Of a DNA stretch of 28,038 nucleotides, positions 6,838 through 14,011 are shown piece by piece. Within the stretch, counting starts at the first letter, position 1, and every line of letters starts with the position of its first letter. This DNA is from a virus. A model generated the notes under the pieces. It was not told where the DNA came from and ran no database searches. It saw only the letters and a list, made by a program, of their open reading frames with translations. The position numbers and the translations under genes are program-made. The DNA lies in the IMG/VR virus record IMGVR_UViG_3300048687_000060, positions 1 to 28,038 of that record; one strand, 5' to 3'.

Positions 6838-7047
6838 GTGACCCCTCCTGAGGTAGCCGCAGCCTTAAAAGTCCTAGCCGAGCGTCCAAGATTTGGGGAC
6901 AAAGAACAACTCTACGCACTGGAGGTGATGCAGAAATGGCAGGAAACAAACTGCAGGTACTGTCAACTGGGGATCACGAGTTCGACGGCGGGGAGGTACC
7001 CGTGTCAGGTGTGCGAGGGGACGGGGAAGGTATGGATCCGGAGGTAG
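6838..7047 (+). CDS. Small zinc-finger protein (DnaJ-type CxxCxGxG half)
   Basis: The product is 69 residues and starts at a GTG at 6838, since no ATG precedes the conserved part. The N-terminal helix (PEVAAALKVLAERPRFGDKEQLYALEVMQKW) is followed by CRYCQLGITSSTAGRYPCQVCEGTGKVW, two CxxC pairs of which the second is in the CxxCxGTGKV form of the DnaJ central zinc finger. Single half-modules like this are common in small phage proteins. A role in binding unfolded protein or nucleic acid is only possible. It ends 16 nt after the next gene begins. Confidence 0.65.
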   Translation: MTPPEVAAALKVLAERPRFGDKEQLYALEVMQKWQETNCRYCQLGITSSTAGRYPCQVCEGTGKVWIRR

Positions 7048-7277
7048 GGCACTACTTTCTCGACCCGTGCCGTGTGATGGCGGCGATCTCGCTGCTGACC
7101 GGCGAACATGCACAACACATCCGGCGACTGCAACGGAAGTACCTGCGCCGGCCGGAAGCCGAATTTGTCGCGGCTGTCTCCGAGTACCTGGTCGAGTCGC
7201 TGGGAGTCGAACGCATCGAGGCCCGCTACTACCTCATGGAAGCCGGCGAGTATCCCTGGCCTATGCCCTTCGCGTAA
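7032..7277 (+). CDS. Small helical hypothetical protein
   Basis: The product is 81 residues from the ATG at 7032, which has GGGGAAGG just upstream; a longer reading from 6936 would lie mostly inside the previous gene and has no ribosome site. The sequence is helical and charged (AAISLLTGEHAQHIRRLQRKYLRRPEAEFVAAVSEYLVESLGVERIEARYYLMEAGEYPWP). I do not recognise a family. It overlaps the previous zinc-finger gene by 16 nt, so the two are probably co-translated. A hairpin that contains the next start codon follows its stop. Confidence 0.6.
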   Translation: MDPEVGHYFLDPCRVMAAISLLTGEHAQHIRRLQRKYLRRPEAEFVAAVSEYLVESLGVERIEARYYLMEAGEYPWPMPFA

Positions 7278-7280
7278 CCT

Positions 7281-7303
7281 AACCATCGGGCACACCGATG
7301 GTT
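7281..7303 (+). promoter_or_regulatory. Hairpin sequestering the start codon of the next gene
   Basis: AACCATCGG at 7281-7289 and its exact complement CCGATGGTT at 7295-7303 form a 9-bp perfect stem with a 5-nt loop. The ATG at 7298 of the following gene lies inside the 3' arm, so the folded RNA would hide the start. No T-run follows, so it does not look like an intrinsic terminator. Translational control, perhaps opened by ribosomes finishing the upstream gene at 7277, is a reasonable inference. Confidence 0.45.
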
Positions 7304-7522
7304 ATTCCGATCGACAAACAACTCACAGACTTAATACAGAAGAGAAACTTCTCGCGCTGGACAACGGCGAAGGCGAAGGTGCGACGGATGTCACGCCTGA
7401 CCAGGCCGTCAGACTGCCAGCTCTGCGGGAAGGCAATTGTGGGGGGACAGATGTACCGGGACGGGGGGATTCACAACCGGGCGCACGATAAATGCGTGGC
7501 GGGCACTTTGTGTGCGATCTAG
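7298..7522 (+). CDS. Small treble-clef-type zinc protein
   Basis: The product is 74 residues. A basic N-terminal half (LIQKRNFSRWTTAKAKVRRMSRLTR) precedes CQLCGKAIVGGQMYRDGGIHNRAHDKC, that is CxxC, a GG-containing turn, then HxxxHxxC, as in small treble-clef or LIM-like zinc modules. The basic part suggests nucleic acid binding; the function is otherwise unknown. It is the last gene before a 500-nt gene-poor region. Its start codon lies in a perfect hairpin. Confidence 0.6.
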   Translation: MVIPIDKQLTDLIQKRNFSRWTTAKAKVRRMSRLTRPSDCQLCGKAIVGGQMYRDGGIHNRAHDKCVAGTLCAI

Positions 7523-7738
7523 CGGGATTGCAGGCAGGGATTGAGGCAGGATTTGGGTACTAAAAGGCTATCGACGAACTTGTCGTCTGGTTGGTAGTCT
7601 CTAGGTTTGGTTCGGTTACGGGGTGTGGTGGGTAAAGACCTTCTAGAGGTCTGATGGGATGCCTGGAATGGCAATTCCAAGCACCCCGATACTAATCGGA
7701 CCAAGGGGGGTGAAGCCTGTAAACAACCGCATGCCTAA

Positions 7739-8146
7739 AAGCAGCGGCTTCTCATTGGAGGACGACATGGCAAACTTTCCGGCTTACCAAACTCCACGAT
7801 ATTAGCCTTAAATCCCTGGTTCGGCCGTGCGTTCCCAGGAGGCCGTTGTGCCGGTTTACACGGGAAGGTTGTTATCTCTCCCGCCGCTATCGCTAGCGGA
7901 GCGGCATTCGCTTGTGACCGCTCCTCAACCTCACCCGTAGAGCGTCCCGATTGCTCGGGTAAAACACAAACGGCAGAGCCATTTCAATCTATTTTCGCAG
8001 TCGCTACGACTGTTGTATATAGCCCAAAAGGCTCATTTTACCCCGAGGCCGAAGCCTATGAAGCTGATCCTCATACTCAGAATCGTTATCGTTTACGCGA
8101 TGACGGTTGCTGTCAGGTTGCGGTTCCGGAAGGAGCCATAACTTAG
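7739..8146 (+). other. Open reading frame without a start codon (possible frameshifted or decayed gene)
   Basis: The frame is open for 135 codons between a TAA at 7736-7738 and a TAG at 8144-8146, but contains no ATG, GTG or TTG. Its translation looks protein-like in parts (ALNPWFGRAFPGGRCAG, AVATTVVYSPKGSFYPEAEA). A well-placed GGAGG (7757-7761) and ATG (7767) lie in the frame one base off and give only 12 residues (to the TAG at 7803-7805). A -1 shift or a one-base indel would join the two; no convincing slippery heptamer is seen. It overlaps the structured-RNA candidate, and the two readings compete. Confidence 0.25.
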
Positions 8147-8151
8147 TCAGC

Positions 8152-8177
8152 AAGGGGCCTCTCACCAGGCCCCTTTT
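8152..8177 (+). terminator. Rho-independent terminator
   Basis: AAGGGGCCT at 8152-8160 and AGGCCCCTT at 8167-8175 form a 9-bp GC-rich stem with a 6-nt loop, followed by a run of four T. It reads on the plus strand and separates the early/replication transcript from the cassette beginning at 8190. Confidence 0.85.
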
Positions 8178-8189
8178 GATTATACGCAG

Positions 8190-8217
8190 TTGCTTTCAGA
8201 ATGCCAGTGGGTACTAT
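8190..8217 (+). promoter_or_regulatory. Probable promoter of the moron-like cassette
   Basis: TTGCTT at 8190-8195 and TACTAT at 8212-8217 are separated by 16 nt and lie between a strong terminator and a gene with a good ribosome site. The match to the sigma-70 consensus is moderate. Its position just after the terminator is the usual arrangement for an independently transcribed phage moron. Confidence 0.45.
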
Positions 8218-8261
8218 TTGGCTATATACAGCGGCTGGACACACTTGTCACGATAGGAGCT

Positions 8262-8621
8262 ATGAAGCTCCTTATTTTGGCAATATTACTGGCCGCTGCT
8301 GCGTTCGCGCAGCAGGCACCACGCCTTTACTCGAACGATGGCAAAGGCGTTTATCTCGGCAACCTGTCAACTAACACGGTCGACCCGTACTCCACGTCCA
8401 ACCCAGTCGGAATCTACGGCAGTCCGGTCAGCCCGTTGTCGATTAACAATCCTGTAGGCATCTACGGCAGCCCTGTCTCGCCGTACAGCGCCCGTAATCC
8501 TGTCGCTACTTCGGCGCCGATTATCGTGGCACCGCGTTCGACGTACCCCACGTACTCCACGCCATCCTGGTCATCGTTGCCGTCTCTCAGTACCAAGTGC
8601 TGCTCTGACTGGTCCTGGTAA
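8262..8621 (+). CDS. Secreted repeat protein (YGSPxSP/NPxGIYGSP type)
   Basis: The product is 119 residues from the ATG at 8262, preceded by AGGAG at 8255-8259; an earlier in-frame start at 8190 lies in the promoter. Residues 1-17 are a signal peptide (MKLLILAILLAAAAFAQ) with an AFA-Q cleavage site. The mature part begins YSNDGKGVYLGNLSTNTVDPYSTSN and then repeats NPVGIYGSPVSP twice before a third NPV. This LGNLS...NPxGxYGSPxSPxSxxNP pattern recurs in small bacterial exported proteins of unknown function. The C-terminus has a KCCSDW pair of Cys. In a phage with its own promoter it is likely a lysogenic-conversion or superinfection-exclusion gene, by inference. The next gene starts immediately after its stop. 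Confidence 0.7.
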   Translation: MKLLILAILLAAAAFAQQAPRLYSNDGKGVYLGNLSTNTVDPYSTSNPVGIYGSPVSPLSINNPVGIYGSPVSPYSARNPVATSAPIIVAPRSTYPTYSTPSWSSLPSLSTKCCSDWSW

Positions 8622-9062
8622 ATGCGGTTGTGGTTGAAGTTCTGCTTAATCTGGGCAGTCTTCTCGCTGGTATGGGGGCCGCTCACCGGCCCTGATACGG
8701 TGAAGGACCGCATCCTGCATGCCTTCGTCCCGCTGATCATCCAACTCGTCACAGCTCCGATCATTCGCGCCCTGAACTTTCGGCGGATCTATCGCGAACA
8801 TGGAATGGACGTGGTCTATTGCATGATCGGGGTGTGGGTCTTCGTCCTGACGGTGTTTCTCGGCCCGGGGTTTGCCTATAAGTGGGGCTATCCACGTGTA
8901 GGAGACACACTGCTCGGGGTTCTGATCTTCTGCCTGGTATACCTGCCGCTACTGCGATTGTTGTTCTGGCTGGGGACGCTGGTGTTTAAGGGGTTGCGGG
9001 CTCTGGGGCGGTTTGTGTTTGCTGCCGCAGCTTCGCAATATACTCGTTCACCCGAGCCGTAG
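8622..9062 (+). CDS. Integral membrane protein of moron-like cassette
   Basis: The product is 146 residues with three to four probable membrane segments: about 5-21 (LKFCLIWAVFSLVWGPL), 33-50 (AFVPLIIQLVTAPIIRAL), 64-86 (VVYCMIGVWVFVLTVFLGPGFAY) and 96-121 (TLLGVLIFCLVYLPLLRLLFWLGTLVF). Loops are Arg-rich. The ATG is adjacent to the TAA of the secreted repeat protein, so the two are cotranscribed and perhaps act together at the envelope. A holin role is possible but the topology and position outside a lysis cassette make exclusion or conversion equally likely. Its last 77 nt overlap the convergent minus-strand gene. Confidence 0.6.
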   Translation: MRLWLKFCLIWAVFSLVWGPLTGPDTVKDRILHAFVPLIIQLVTAPIIRALNFRRIYREHGMDVVYCMIGVWVFVLTVFLGPGFAYKWGYPRVGDTLLGVLIFCLVYLPLLRLLFWLGTLVFKGLRALGRFVFAAAASQYTRSPEP

Positions 9063-10500
9063 CGGTACTCATCCGCGCAGGACCGTAGCGTCGTGGATTC
9101 ATCTTCATGCCGTTGTAGACATTGATCGCCAGCCGCGATTTGACGTTGGGGTGGTCAAGCACGGAACGAAGAATCGCCGCCGCTGCTGCTAGTTCACTGC
9201 TTCCGGTTGCCGCATACACACCTCCAGCCGTCGCCGGAGTAGCGAGGCTGAACAATTGATAATTTCCAGTCCTCGCCAGAGCCCGCTCCAGTTCCGGGGC
9301 GAGATCCAGTGCCTTCGATTGCCGCGCCGTGAGTTCGCTGATCTCCGGTAATTGCGCGGCCACTTCTTCGTTGATGCCGCGGGCTATCGCTTTCCGCGCC
9401 TCGATGCCGGCGGGCTTCTTTTTGCCGTACTGGCCCTTCAGGCTTTGGTAGGTGCCGCGCTTGATGTCATGCGCCGTATCGACCGGGATCGGTTGCGCGG
9501 TGCCAGGAATCGGTTGCGTGGTTGTAGGCGTTGGCCCTGGCTGTCCTGCGGGGAACGTAGCCTGTCCATGCTCTTCGAGGAACTCCTGCTTCACGTCAGC
9601 GAGTTTCTGCAAGTCTTTGCGGGGCGTTGCCTGATTTTGGAATTGCGGCTCGAGGGCATCTAAGCGCTTAGCGACATCTTCCGGAGAGATGGTGATTCCT
9701 GCTTTTGCTGCTTCATCGACATATCCCTTAACTTCTTTATCGAGGTCGGAGACAAGCCCCCAAATCTTCTTTGCTCCCGCGCGGCTGACCGGGATACCTT
9801 CGTCAAGGCCGGTCTGAACCATCCGTTCCACCCGACCCGTTTGCGTAGTGAGGCTGGGACGGGGCTTCAATGCACTCTGGTAAAGTTCCTCTGGCCGGTA
9901 TTGCGATAGTGGGGTGTTGGGCACACGCAATGGAGATGCAGCTACGTTGAAGCCGACACGGATCGGATCAGTCCACGCAGATACGGCGTTCAACGCTTCA
10001 CCCGTTTTGCCTAATGCACCGGCAACTCGCGGGAGGTTCGCCATCCGGCCAAGCGTGCTTGCTCCGCGGGCCGCCAAGCTTCCAGCTCCGAGCACCACTG
10101 ACAAATCCGCTGCCGTGCCTACAGGGTCCTGTAGAGCCGTGTTAGCAGCGTTCTCGACGCTGCCGTATCGTTGCTTGTAGAATTCCCCTACCGCTTCCGG
10201 GTACTCCGTCATTGGCTTCGGCCCAACGTGTCCAGGACCGAACTTGTTAGCGATGCCCATAGCCAGATTGGCTATGCCCGTAGGAGTTGCGCCGAGGGGA
10301 CGATCTAAACTGATCCGGTTCCCCTTCTCATCAAGCACCATGCCCTTCGCTGCATCCCATACCTGCCCAGCGAATTGGCCGCCCGAGCGCACGAAATTTC
10401 CAGGCAGGTCTTGGATTCCTCTGGGTGGTCCTTGCTTCTCTTGCTGTTCATGCTCTAGCCGCTGATACATCAGCCAAGGGGGTTCTTTGTCGTCAGGCAT
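8986..10500 (-). CDS. Putative injection-type (internal virion) protein
   Basis: The product is 504 residues. The N-terminus is polar (PPWLMYQRLEHEQQEKQGPP). Residues about 100-180 hold Gly/Ala-rich helices that could enter membranes (GTAADLSVVLGAGSLAARGASTLG). A central charged helical region and a Pro/Thr/Gln linker (about 315-345) follow, then a second Ala-rich segment (ATPATAGGVYAATGSSELAAAAAILRSV). I do not recognise a family. The position, last in a P22-like virion operon and after two other candidates, matches P22 gene 16, whose product is ejected with the DNA. The start lies one base after the TAA of the upstream gene. Confidence 0.5.
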   Translation of the reverse strand: MPDDKEPPWLMYQRLEHEQQEKQGPPRGIQDLPGNFVRSGGQFAGQVWDAAKGMVLDEKGNRISLDRPLGATPTGIANLAMGIANKFGPGHVGPKPMTEYPEAVGEFYKQRYGSVENAANTALQDPVGTAADLSVVLGAGSLAARGASTLGRMANLPRVAGALGKTGEALNAVSAWTDPIRVGFNVAASPLRVPNTPLSQYRPEELYQSALKPRPSLTTQTGRVERMVQTGLDEGIPVSRAGAKKIWGLVSDLDKEVKGYVDEAAKAGITISPEDVAKRLDALEPQFQNQATPRKDLQKLADVKQEFLEEHGQATFPAGQPGPTPTTTQPIPGTAQPIPVDTAHDIKRGTYQSLKGQYGKKKPAGIEARKAIARGINEEVAAQLPEISELTARQSKALDLAPELERALARTGNYQLFSLATPATAGGVYAATGSSELAAAAAILRSVLDHPNVKSRLAINVYNGMKMNPRRYGPARMSTATARVNEYIAKLRQQTQTAPEPATP

Positions 10501-10501
10501 C

Positions 10502-12022
10502 TTAGTTCACTTTTTGGTAACTGTCTTTTTTCTTCCTGTCGCCACCCGTGTAGCGATAGCCGTTAACGACATCTCCGGGTTTGAGTAAGACGTCTCCCAA
10601 CGGCACGACTGGCGCCGCGCCCGCTGGCGGCGCGGATGGCTTAGCCTTAGGAGCCTGTGGCGCAACAACACCAGGGCTGTAATCAACGACAACGTTTTCT
10701 GGGTCGAGATTGCTACGTGATGCAATGGCGCCATAGGTCTTACGTATCTTGTCCTGGTTGGCTTCTGTCTGGCGGTAGATCTTTTCCGCTTCTTCTACGA
10801 ATTGATTGCGGATGGTGGGATCGAGGCGCTCGCCGTTAATCGCTTTGTTGTACATCGCCTGCACCCGTTGAGGGATGCTGCCTGCATTCTGAGCCGTGGC
10901 GAACTCTCCTTCACGCACCGTCGATCCGGGATCGAGGATCTTCATGTAGGCAAAGATGAGGCTGATGTCTCCCGGTCCCGTCTGGCTTTGCGCTGCCCCT
11001 TGGACCTTGCCGAACGCATCGCGGATCGTCAGGTAATTCTTCGACTCCTGCCGGTAGTCGTCTCGCAGTTTCGCTTCGTTGCCCACTTTCTGATCTGCCG
11101 ACAAGATCATTTGCGGAGCCGATGCTTTGCCTTGGGTCGCAAACTTCGAGAGCGCTTTATCCGCCTGTTCCTGCTCTTCACGGGAAGCATTAGGATCAAC
11201 GGAAATCCGAATCCAATCTCCTGCAGTCTCCGGTAATACGTTTGCGGCCGGTACCCACATCGACAGCGCCTTCTGCTTGTTGGCTGCGTTAAACCGGGGC
11301 GGCATCAACGGTTGCAGACGAATCGGCAAACCCTTGATCGCCCGCGTCCAAGATTCCTGATCGTTTGCGCCGGCCATCTGTGGATACGCTGCCTTAAACT
11401 GCTCTTCTTCGAATTTGAGGTCTGCGGCCTTCGCTTCTGTCTCGCCTTTCAATACCGTCTGCAGCTTCTCTGGCGTGTAGGCCGCGGAGTACTTCTGCTG
11501 CCATTGCTGCTCAGTGGGCGCGAGAGGCGTTTCCTGGCCTATCTGACCGATGCCAAGCCGCTGCGCCTCTGGCCGCATCAGGTCTTCCATAACAGCCTGG
11601 TCCATCGCAGCTTGACGACCCTCTCCTTGCACGTTGCGGACACCATACAGCACGTCTGCGACTTGCTGTTGCTGCTCCGTCTGTGCTTTGCGTTGTGCCG
11701 AACCCTGAGCGAGCCGTGCTGTCTCGCGTGTAGCTTCCTTCGTAGCCCATTCGGCAGTCAGATGCGGATCGATCGCTGCGAGGTCCCGCAGCGTGGCACC
11801 GCGGCCGATCGCCTGACGGAACTGCTCCGCCCGCTGCCGGTCTTCCTGCTCATACTGCGCTTTACGGGCGTGCTCCTGCATCGTTTGCTGCTGCAATTGG
11901 TATTGCTGCTCCCGGATGCGTCTCTGGTCCATCAGGTCGCGGAGGGTCCGCAGCTTCGAGTAGTCGTCTAGTGGATCCGCCCACTGCACACCGCGTTGTT
12001 TCAGTAAGACTGAGGGGTCCAT
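10502..12022 (-). CDS. Putative injection-type protein, Gln-rich coiled coil
   Basis: The product is 506 residues from the ATG at 12022 (MDPSVLLKQRGVQWADP), four bases after the upstream stop. A longer reading to 12190 would lie inside the upstream gene. Residues 25-100 are a long Gln/Arg/Glu helix (RIREQQYQLQQQTMQEHARKAQYEQ), the body is charged and helical, and the C-terminal 60 residues are a Pro/Ala linker followed by LGDVLLKPGDVVNGYRYTGGD. Size and place match P22 gp20, an ejection protein, but sequence similarity cannot be judged here. It is tightly packed with both neighbours (gaps of 4 and 1 nt). Confidence 0.55.
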   Translation of the reverse strand: MDPSVLLKQRGVQWADPLDDYSKLRTLRDLMDQRRIREQQYQLQQQTMQEHARKAQYEQEDRQRAEQFRQAIGRGATLRDLAAIDPHLTAEWATKEATRETARLAQGSAQRKAQTEQQQQVADVLYGVRNVQGEGRQAAMDQAVMEDLMRPEAQRLGIGQIGQETPLAPTEQQWQQKYSAAYTPEKLQTVLKGETEAKAADLKFEEEQFKAAYPQMAGANDQESWTRAIKGLPIRLQPLMPPRFNAANKQKALSMWVPAANVLPETAGDWIRISVDPNASREEQEQADKALSKFATQGKASAPQMILSADQKVGNEAKLRDDYRQESKNYLTIRDAFGKVQGAAQSQTGPGDISLIFAYMKILDPGSTVREGEFATAQNAGSIPQRVQAMYNKAINGERLDPTIRNQFVEEAEKIYRQTEANQDKIRKTYGAIASRSNLDPENVVVDYSPGVVAPQAPKAKPSAPPAGAAPVVPLGDVLLKPGDVVNGYRYTGGDRKKKDSYQKVN

Positions 12023-12026
12023 AGTG

Positions 12027-13004
12027 TCAATTCCGCTTGTACTGTCCGGTCGCCCAGTCGTAGGTGTAGCCACCTGATTGCGGGCTGCCATACGGGTTGT
12101 AACCGGCCCCCATCGCGCCGGCCATCTGCATCCCGCCGCCGACAGCGTTCGCGCCTCCACTCCACTGGTCCGCGGTAGCCTGACCGACACCGAGGATGCT
12201 GTTCGCTTCCGACTGCACCCCGCCTAATCGGAGCTGCCGCGCCATATCCCCGTACCGCATGGCGATATCGGCCTGCCGGTTCTGGCCTTGAATCCCCCAG
12301 TCCCCTTGCTGCTGCGCCGCGCTGTTGCGCCATCCGCCCGCGGTCTGGTTGGTGCCGATCAGGTTCTGTCCGGCCGCGCCCGATGCCCCATAGCCGGTAT
12401 TCACCAGACTGCTGAGGGTGCCGAGCCGTTGCTGCCGCGCCTGCTGATTCGCCTGGAATCCCGACAGGCTCCGCTGAAACGCATTCTGGTATTCCTGCGA
12501 GGCCATGTCCTGCCCGTAGCGTGTGAGGGCTTTTAATGTCCCGCCGGTTTGCCCGATGCCTCTACTGGCCGCGCTGCGTTCCAAGGCCTTCAGGCCCTCC
12601 GCCTGACGGAAGGCATAGCCGGGGTCCATCTCGAGCCCCTGCCCCGTGAAGCGTTCTTCCGGGGCCTGCGCGAGGCTACTCAGCGTGGTCAGCGCATTGC
12701 CGCCGGCATCGATGTACGGGTTGAGGTACTCGTTCGCTGTCCGTCCCGCCCCGATCAGGTCGTCGCCCGAACGGTTCGCTACGCCGGACAGATCCCGCCC
12801 GGCCACACTGTAGGCTTCGCCGATTCCGGGGTTGATGGTTTCCGGCATCTGAAGCGCATTCGCTGCTTCATTGCCGTATCCCTGCTGCAGGATGCCGCCG
12901 GCCTTCTTGGCCGCGGCCTTCTGTGCCCGACCCGCAAAGATCGAGCCAATCCCTTTGACAAGAGAACCACCCGCCATCAAAGCCATCGTTACCGGATCAG
13001 CCAT
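12027..13004 (-). CDS. Injection-type virion protein (phage DNA-transfer family)
   Basis: The product is 325 residues. The N-terminus is a Gly/Ala-rich helix (MALMAGGSLVKGIGSIFAGRAQKAAAKKAGGIL) that could insert in membranes. The middle has the recurring phage pattern YLNPYIDAGGNALTTLSSL ... DPGYAFRQAEGLKALERSAASRGIGQTGGTLKALTRYGQDMASQEYQNAFQR, found in minor virion proteins of many podoviruses annotated as DNA-transfer or injection proteins. The C-terminal third is Gly/Gln/Asn-rich and disordered. The place in the cluster corresponds to P22 gp7. The start has GGAGGG at 13013-13018 and an adjacent small hairpin. Confidence 0.68.
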   Translation of the reverse strand: MADPVTMALMAGGSLVKGIGSIFAGRAQKAAAKKAGGILQQGYGNEAANALQMPETINPGIGEAYSVAGRDLSGVANRSGDDLIGAGRTANEYLNPYIDAGGNALTTLSSLAQAPEERFTGQGLEMDPGYAFRQAEGLKALERSAASRGIGQTGGTLKALTRYGQDMASQEYQNAFQRSLSGFQANQQARQQRLGTLSSLVNTGYGASGAAGQNLIGTNQTAGGWRNSAAQQQGDWGIQGQNRQADIAMRYGDMARQLRLGGVQSEANSILGVGQATADQWSGGANAVGGGMQMAGAMGAGYNPYGSPQSGGYTYDWATGQYKRN

Positions 13005-13060
13005 AGATAAACCCTCCTTCGCGCTAAAGCGAAAACTACAGATGTAGTAATACGTTAATG

Positions 13061-14008
13061 CTATTGCCGCAAATACGGCATCAGGTCAACGTGCTTCGGT
13101 TCCCCCGCCGTAACGCTGGCGCCCGTCAATGTATGGTTGTGCGCCGTGCCTGCGCTCGAGGTGGTCGGCGGAATATCAGTCGTGTGCTTGTGGCCGCTGC
13201 GGGTTGCCAGGTAGATGCTGGCAGGCGCGTAGTCCACTTCAAGCCCCCCGGTATCCTGTGCGCCACTCTGGCAAGGCCCCGGATCGACGGTGTGCGTATG
13301 ACTCGATTCGTTATCCGTCGTTCCCGAGATCGCGCCACCGGTAGCCGGCACAACCGTTGGTGAGTACGCGGCCGCGCCTTTGGCATACGCCGTGATCAAA
13401 TTCGGCGTGGTGATGGCGGATGTAGTCGCATTCCCGAGAGTCCGGAAGGTAGACGTGCCGTTGCACAACGCCCAGCCGGTGCCGGGGTCTGCCGTGAACC
13501 ACGCGATCTCGCCGCTGGCCCGATCCCCCGGCGCGTATTGCCAGGTGCTCCCGGTCCATCGCCAGGTGTGCGCGTAATCGGCTGCGTAAAACAGAAAGTT
13601 GGTGTCGTAGACTCCGAGATCCGTGGGCTTATTCGTCACCGCCGCTCCCCGCATCGTGCCGGCTACATACACCCATTGCGGCGCTGAAGTGGGCGGCACT
13701 GTGGCCGGCACAACCGGGACGACGCGCACCTGATAGAGCACCGTCCGGTCCGTCTCCCAGAACCAGGTGCCGGGCCGGTATTGCGCGGGGTCGTTCTTTT
13801 CGTCGATGCGGTCTGCGTGCGTCCCCTCGAGATAGATCCGGGTGCCGATATTCAGAATCCACTGGAAGAGGGATACCCACGGCACGGTCAGTAATCGCCG
13901 TTCGTCCACCACTTCGTTCTGAAGGGGTAGCGGGATCGGCAGCGGGGATATCTGTTGCGTCGAGGCGGCAAAGCGCTCGCTGCGGGTCATCCCGCCGAAT
14001 CGTCGCAT
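13061..14008 (-). CDS. Tail fibre protein with collar-type C-terminal domain
   Basis: The product is 315 residues. The N-terminal half carries VPWVSLFQWILNIGTRIYLEGTHADR and Trp-rich strands that may attach to the virion. The C-terminal half is of the phage tail-collar/microcystin-dependent-protein type: GWALCNGTSTFRTLGN, ITTPNLITAYAKG, three histidine clusters (HTHTVDPG, HKHTTDIPP, HNHTLTG) and the ending HVDLMPYLRQ. In such trimeric fibres the His clusters bind metal ions along the axis. It probably contacts the host surface. It occupies the place of the P22 needle gene (26) between gp10-like and injection genes. The ATG lies 3 nt after the gp10-like stop. Confidence 0.7.
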   Translation of the reverse strand: MRRFGGMTRSERFAASTQQISPLPIPLPLQNEVVDERRLLTVPWVSLFQWILNIGTRIYLEGTHADRIDEKNDPAQYRPGTWFWETDRTVLYQVRVVPVVPATVPPTSAPQWVYVAGTMRGAAVTNKPTDLGVYDTNFLFYAADYAHTWRWTGSTWQYAPGDRASGEIAWFTADPGTGWALCNGTSTFRTLGNATTSAITTPNLITAYAKGAAAYSPTVVPATGGAISGTTDNESSHTHTVDPGPCQSGAQDTGGLEVDYAPASIYLATRSGHKHTTDIPPTTSSAGTAHNHTLTGASVTAGEPKHVDLMPYLRQ

Positions 14009-14011
14009 GGT

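Larger units (their letters stand above)
7566..8177 (+). ncRNA. Candidate large structured RNA ending at an intrinsic terminator
   Basis: No standard gene is visible in about 540 nt, but local stems run through it. They are AGACCT 7636-7641 with 7647-7652; TGGAAT 7664-7669 with 7674-7679; CCGAT 7686-7690 with 7695-7699; CCGC-A-TGC 7727-7734 with 7741-7747; CCTGG 7815-7819 with 7835-7839; CCGCTA 7884-7889 with 7894-7899; AGCGG 7900-7904 with 7918-7922, which would stack on the former; CCCGA 7946-7950 with 7955-7959; CAGTCG 7998-8003 with 8007-8012; AGGC-CGAA-GCCT at 8046-8057; and CGTTATCG 8084-8091 with 8098-8105 (one wobble). The series ends at the terminator 8152-8177. The 5' end is a guess. 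An open frame without a start codon at 7739-8146 is a competing reading. Confidence 0.3.

Noticed and set aside
7519-7704. Minus-strand frame of 61 codons
   Set aside because: No ribosome site, no similarity to a family, and it runs against the local transcription direction and across the stems.
8058-8141. 27-codon hydrophobic frame (MKLILILRIVIVYAMTVAVRL...)
   Set aside because: No good ribosome site, and it is formed by the stem region before the terminator; a small membrane peptide is possible but not supported enough.
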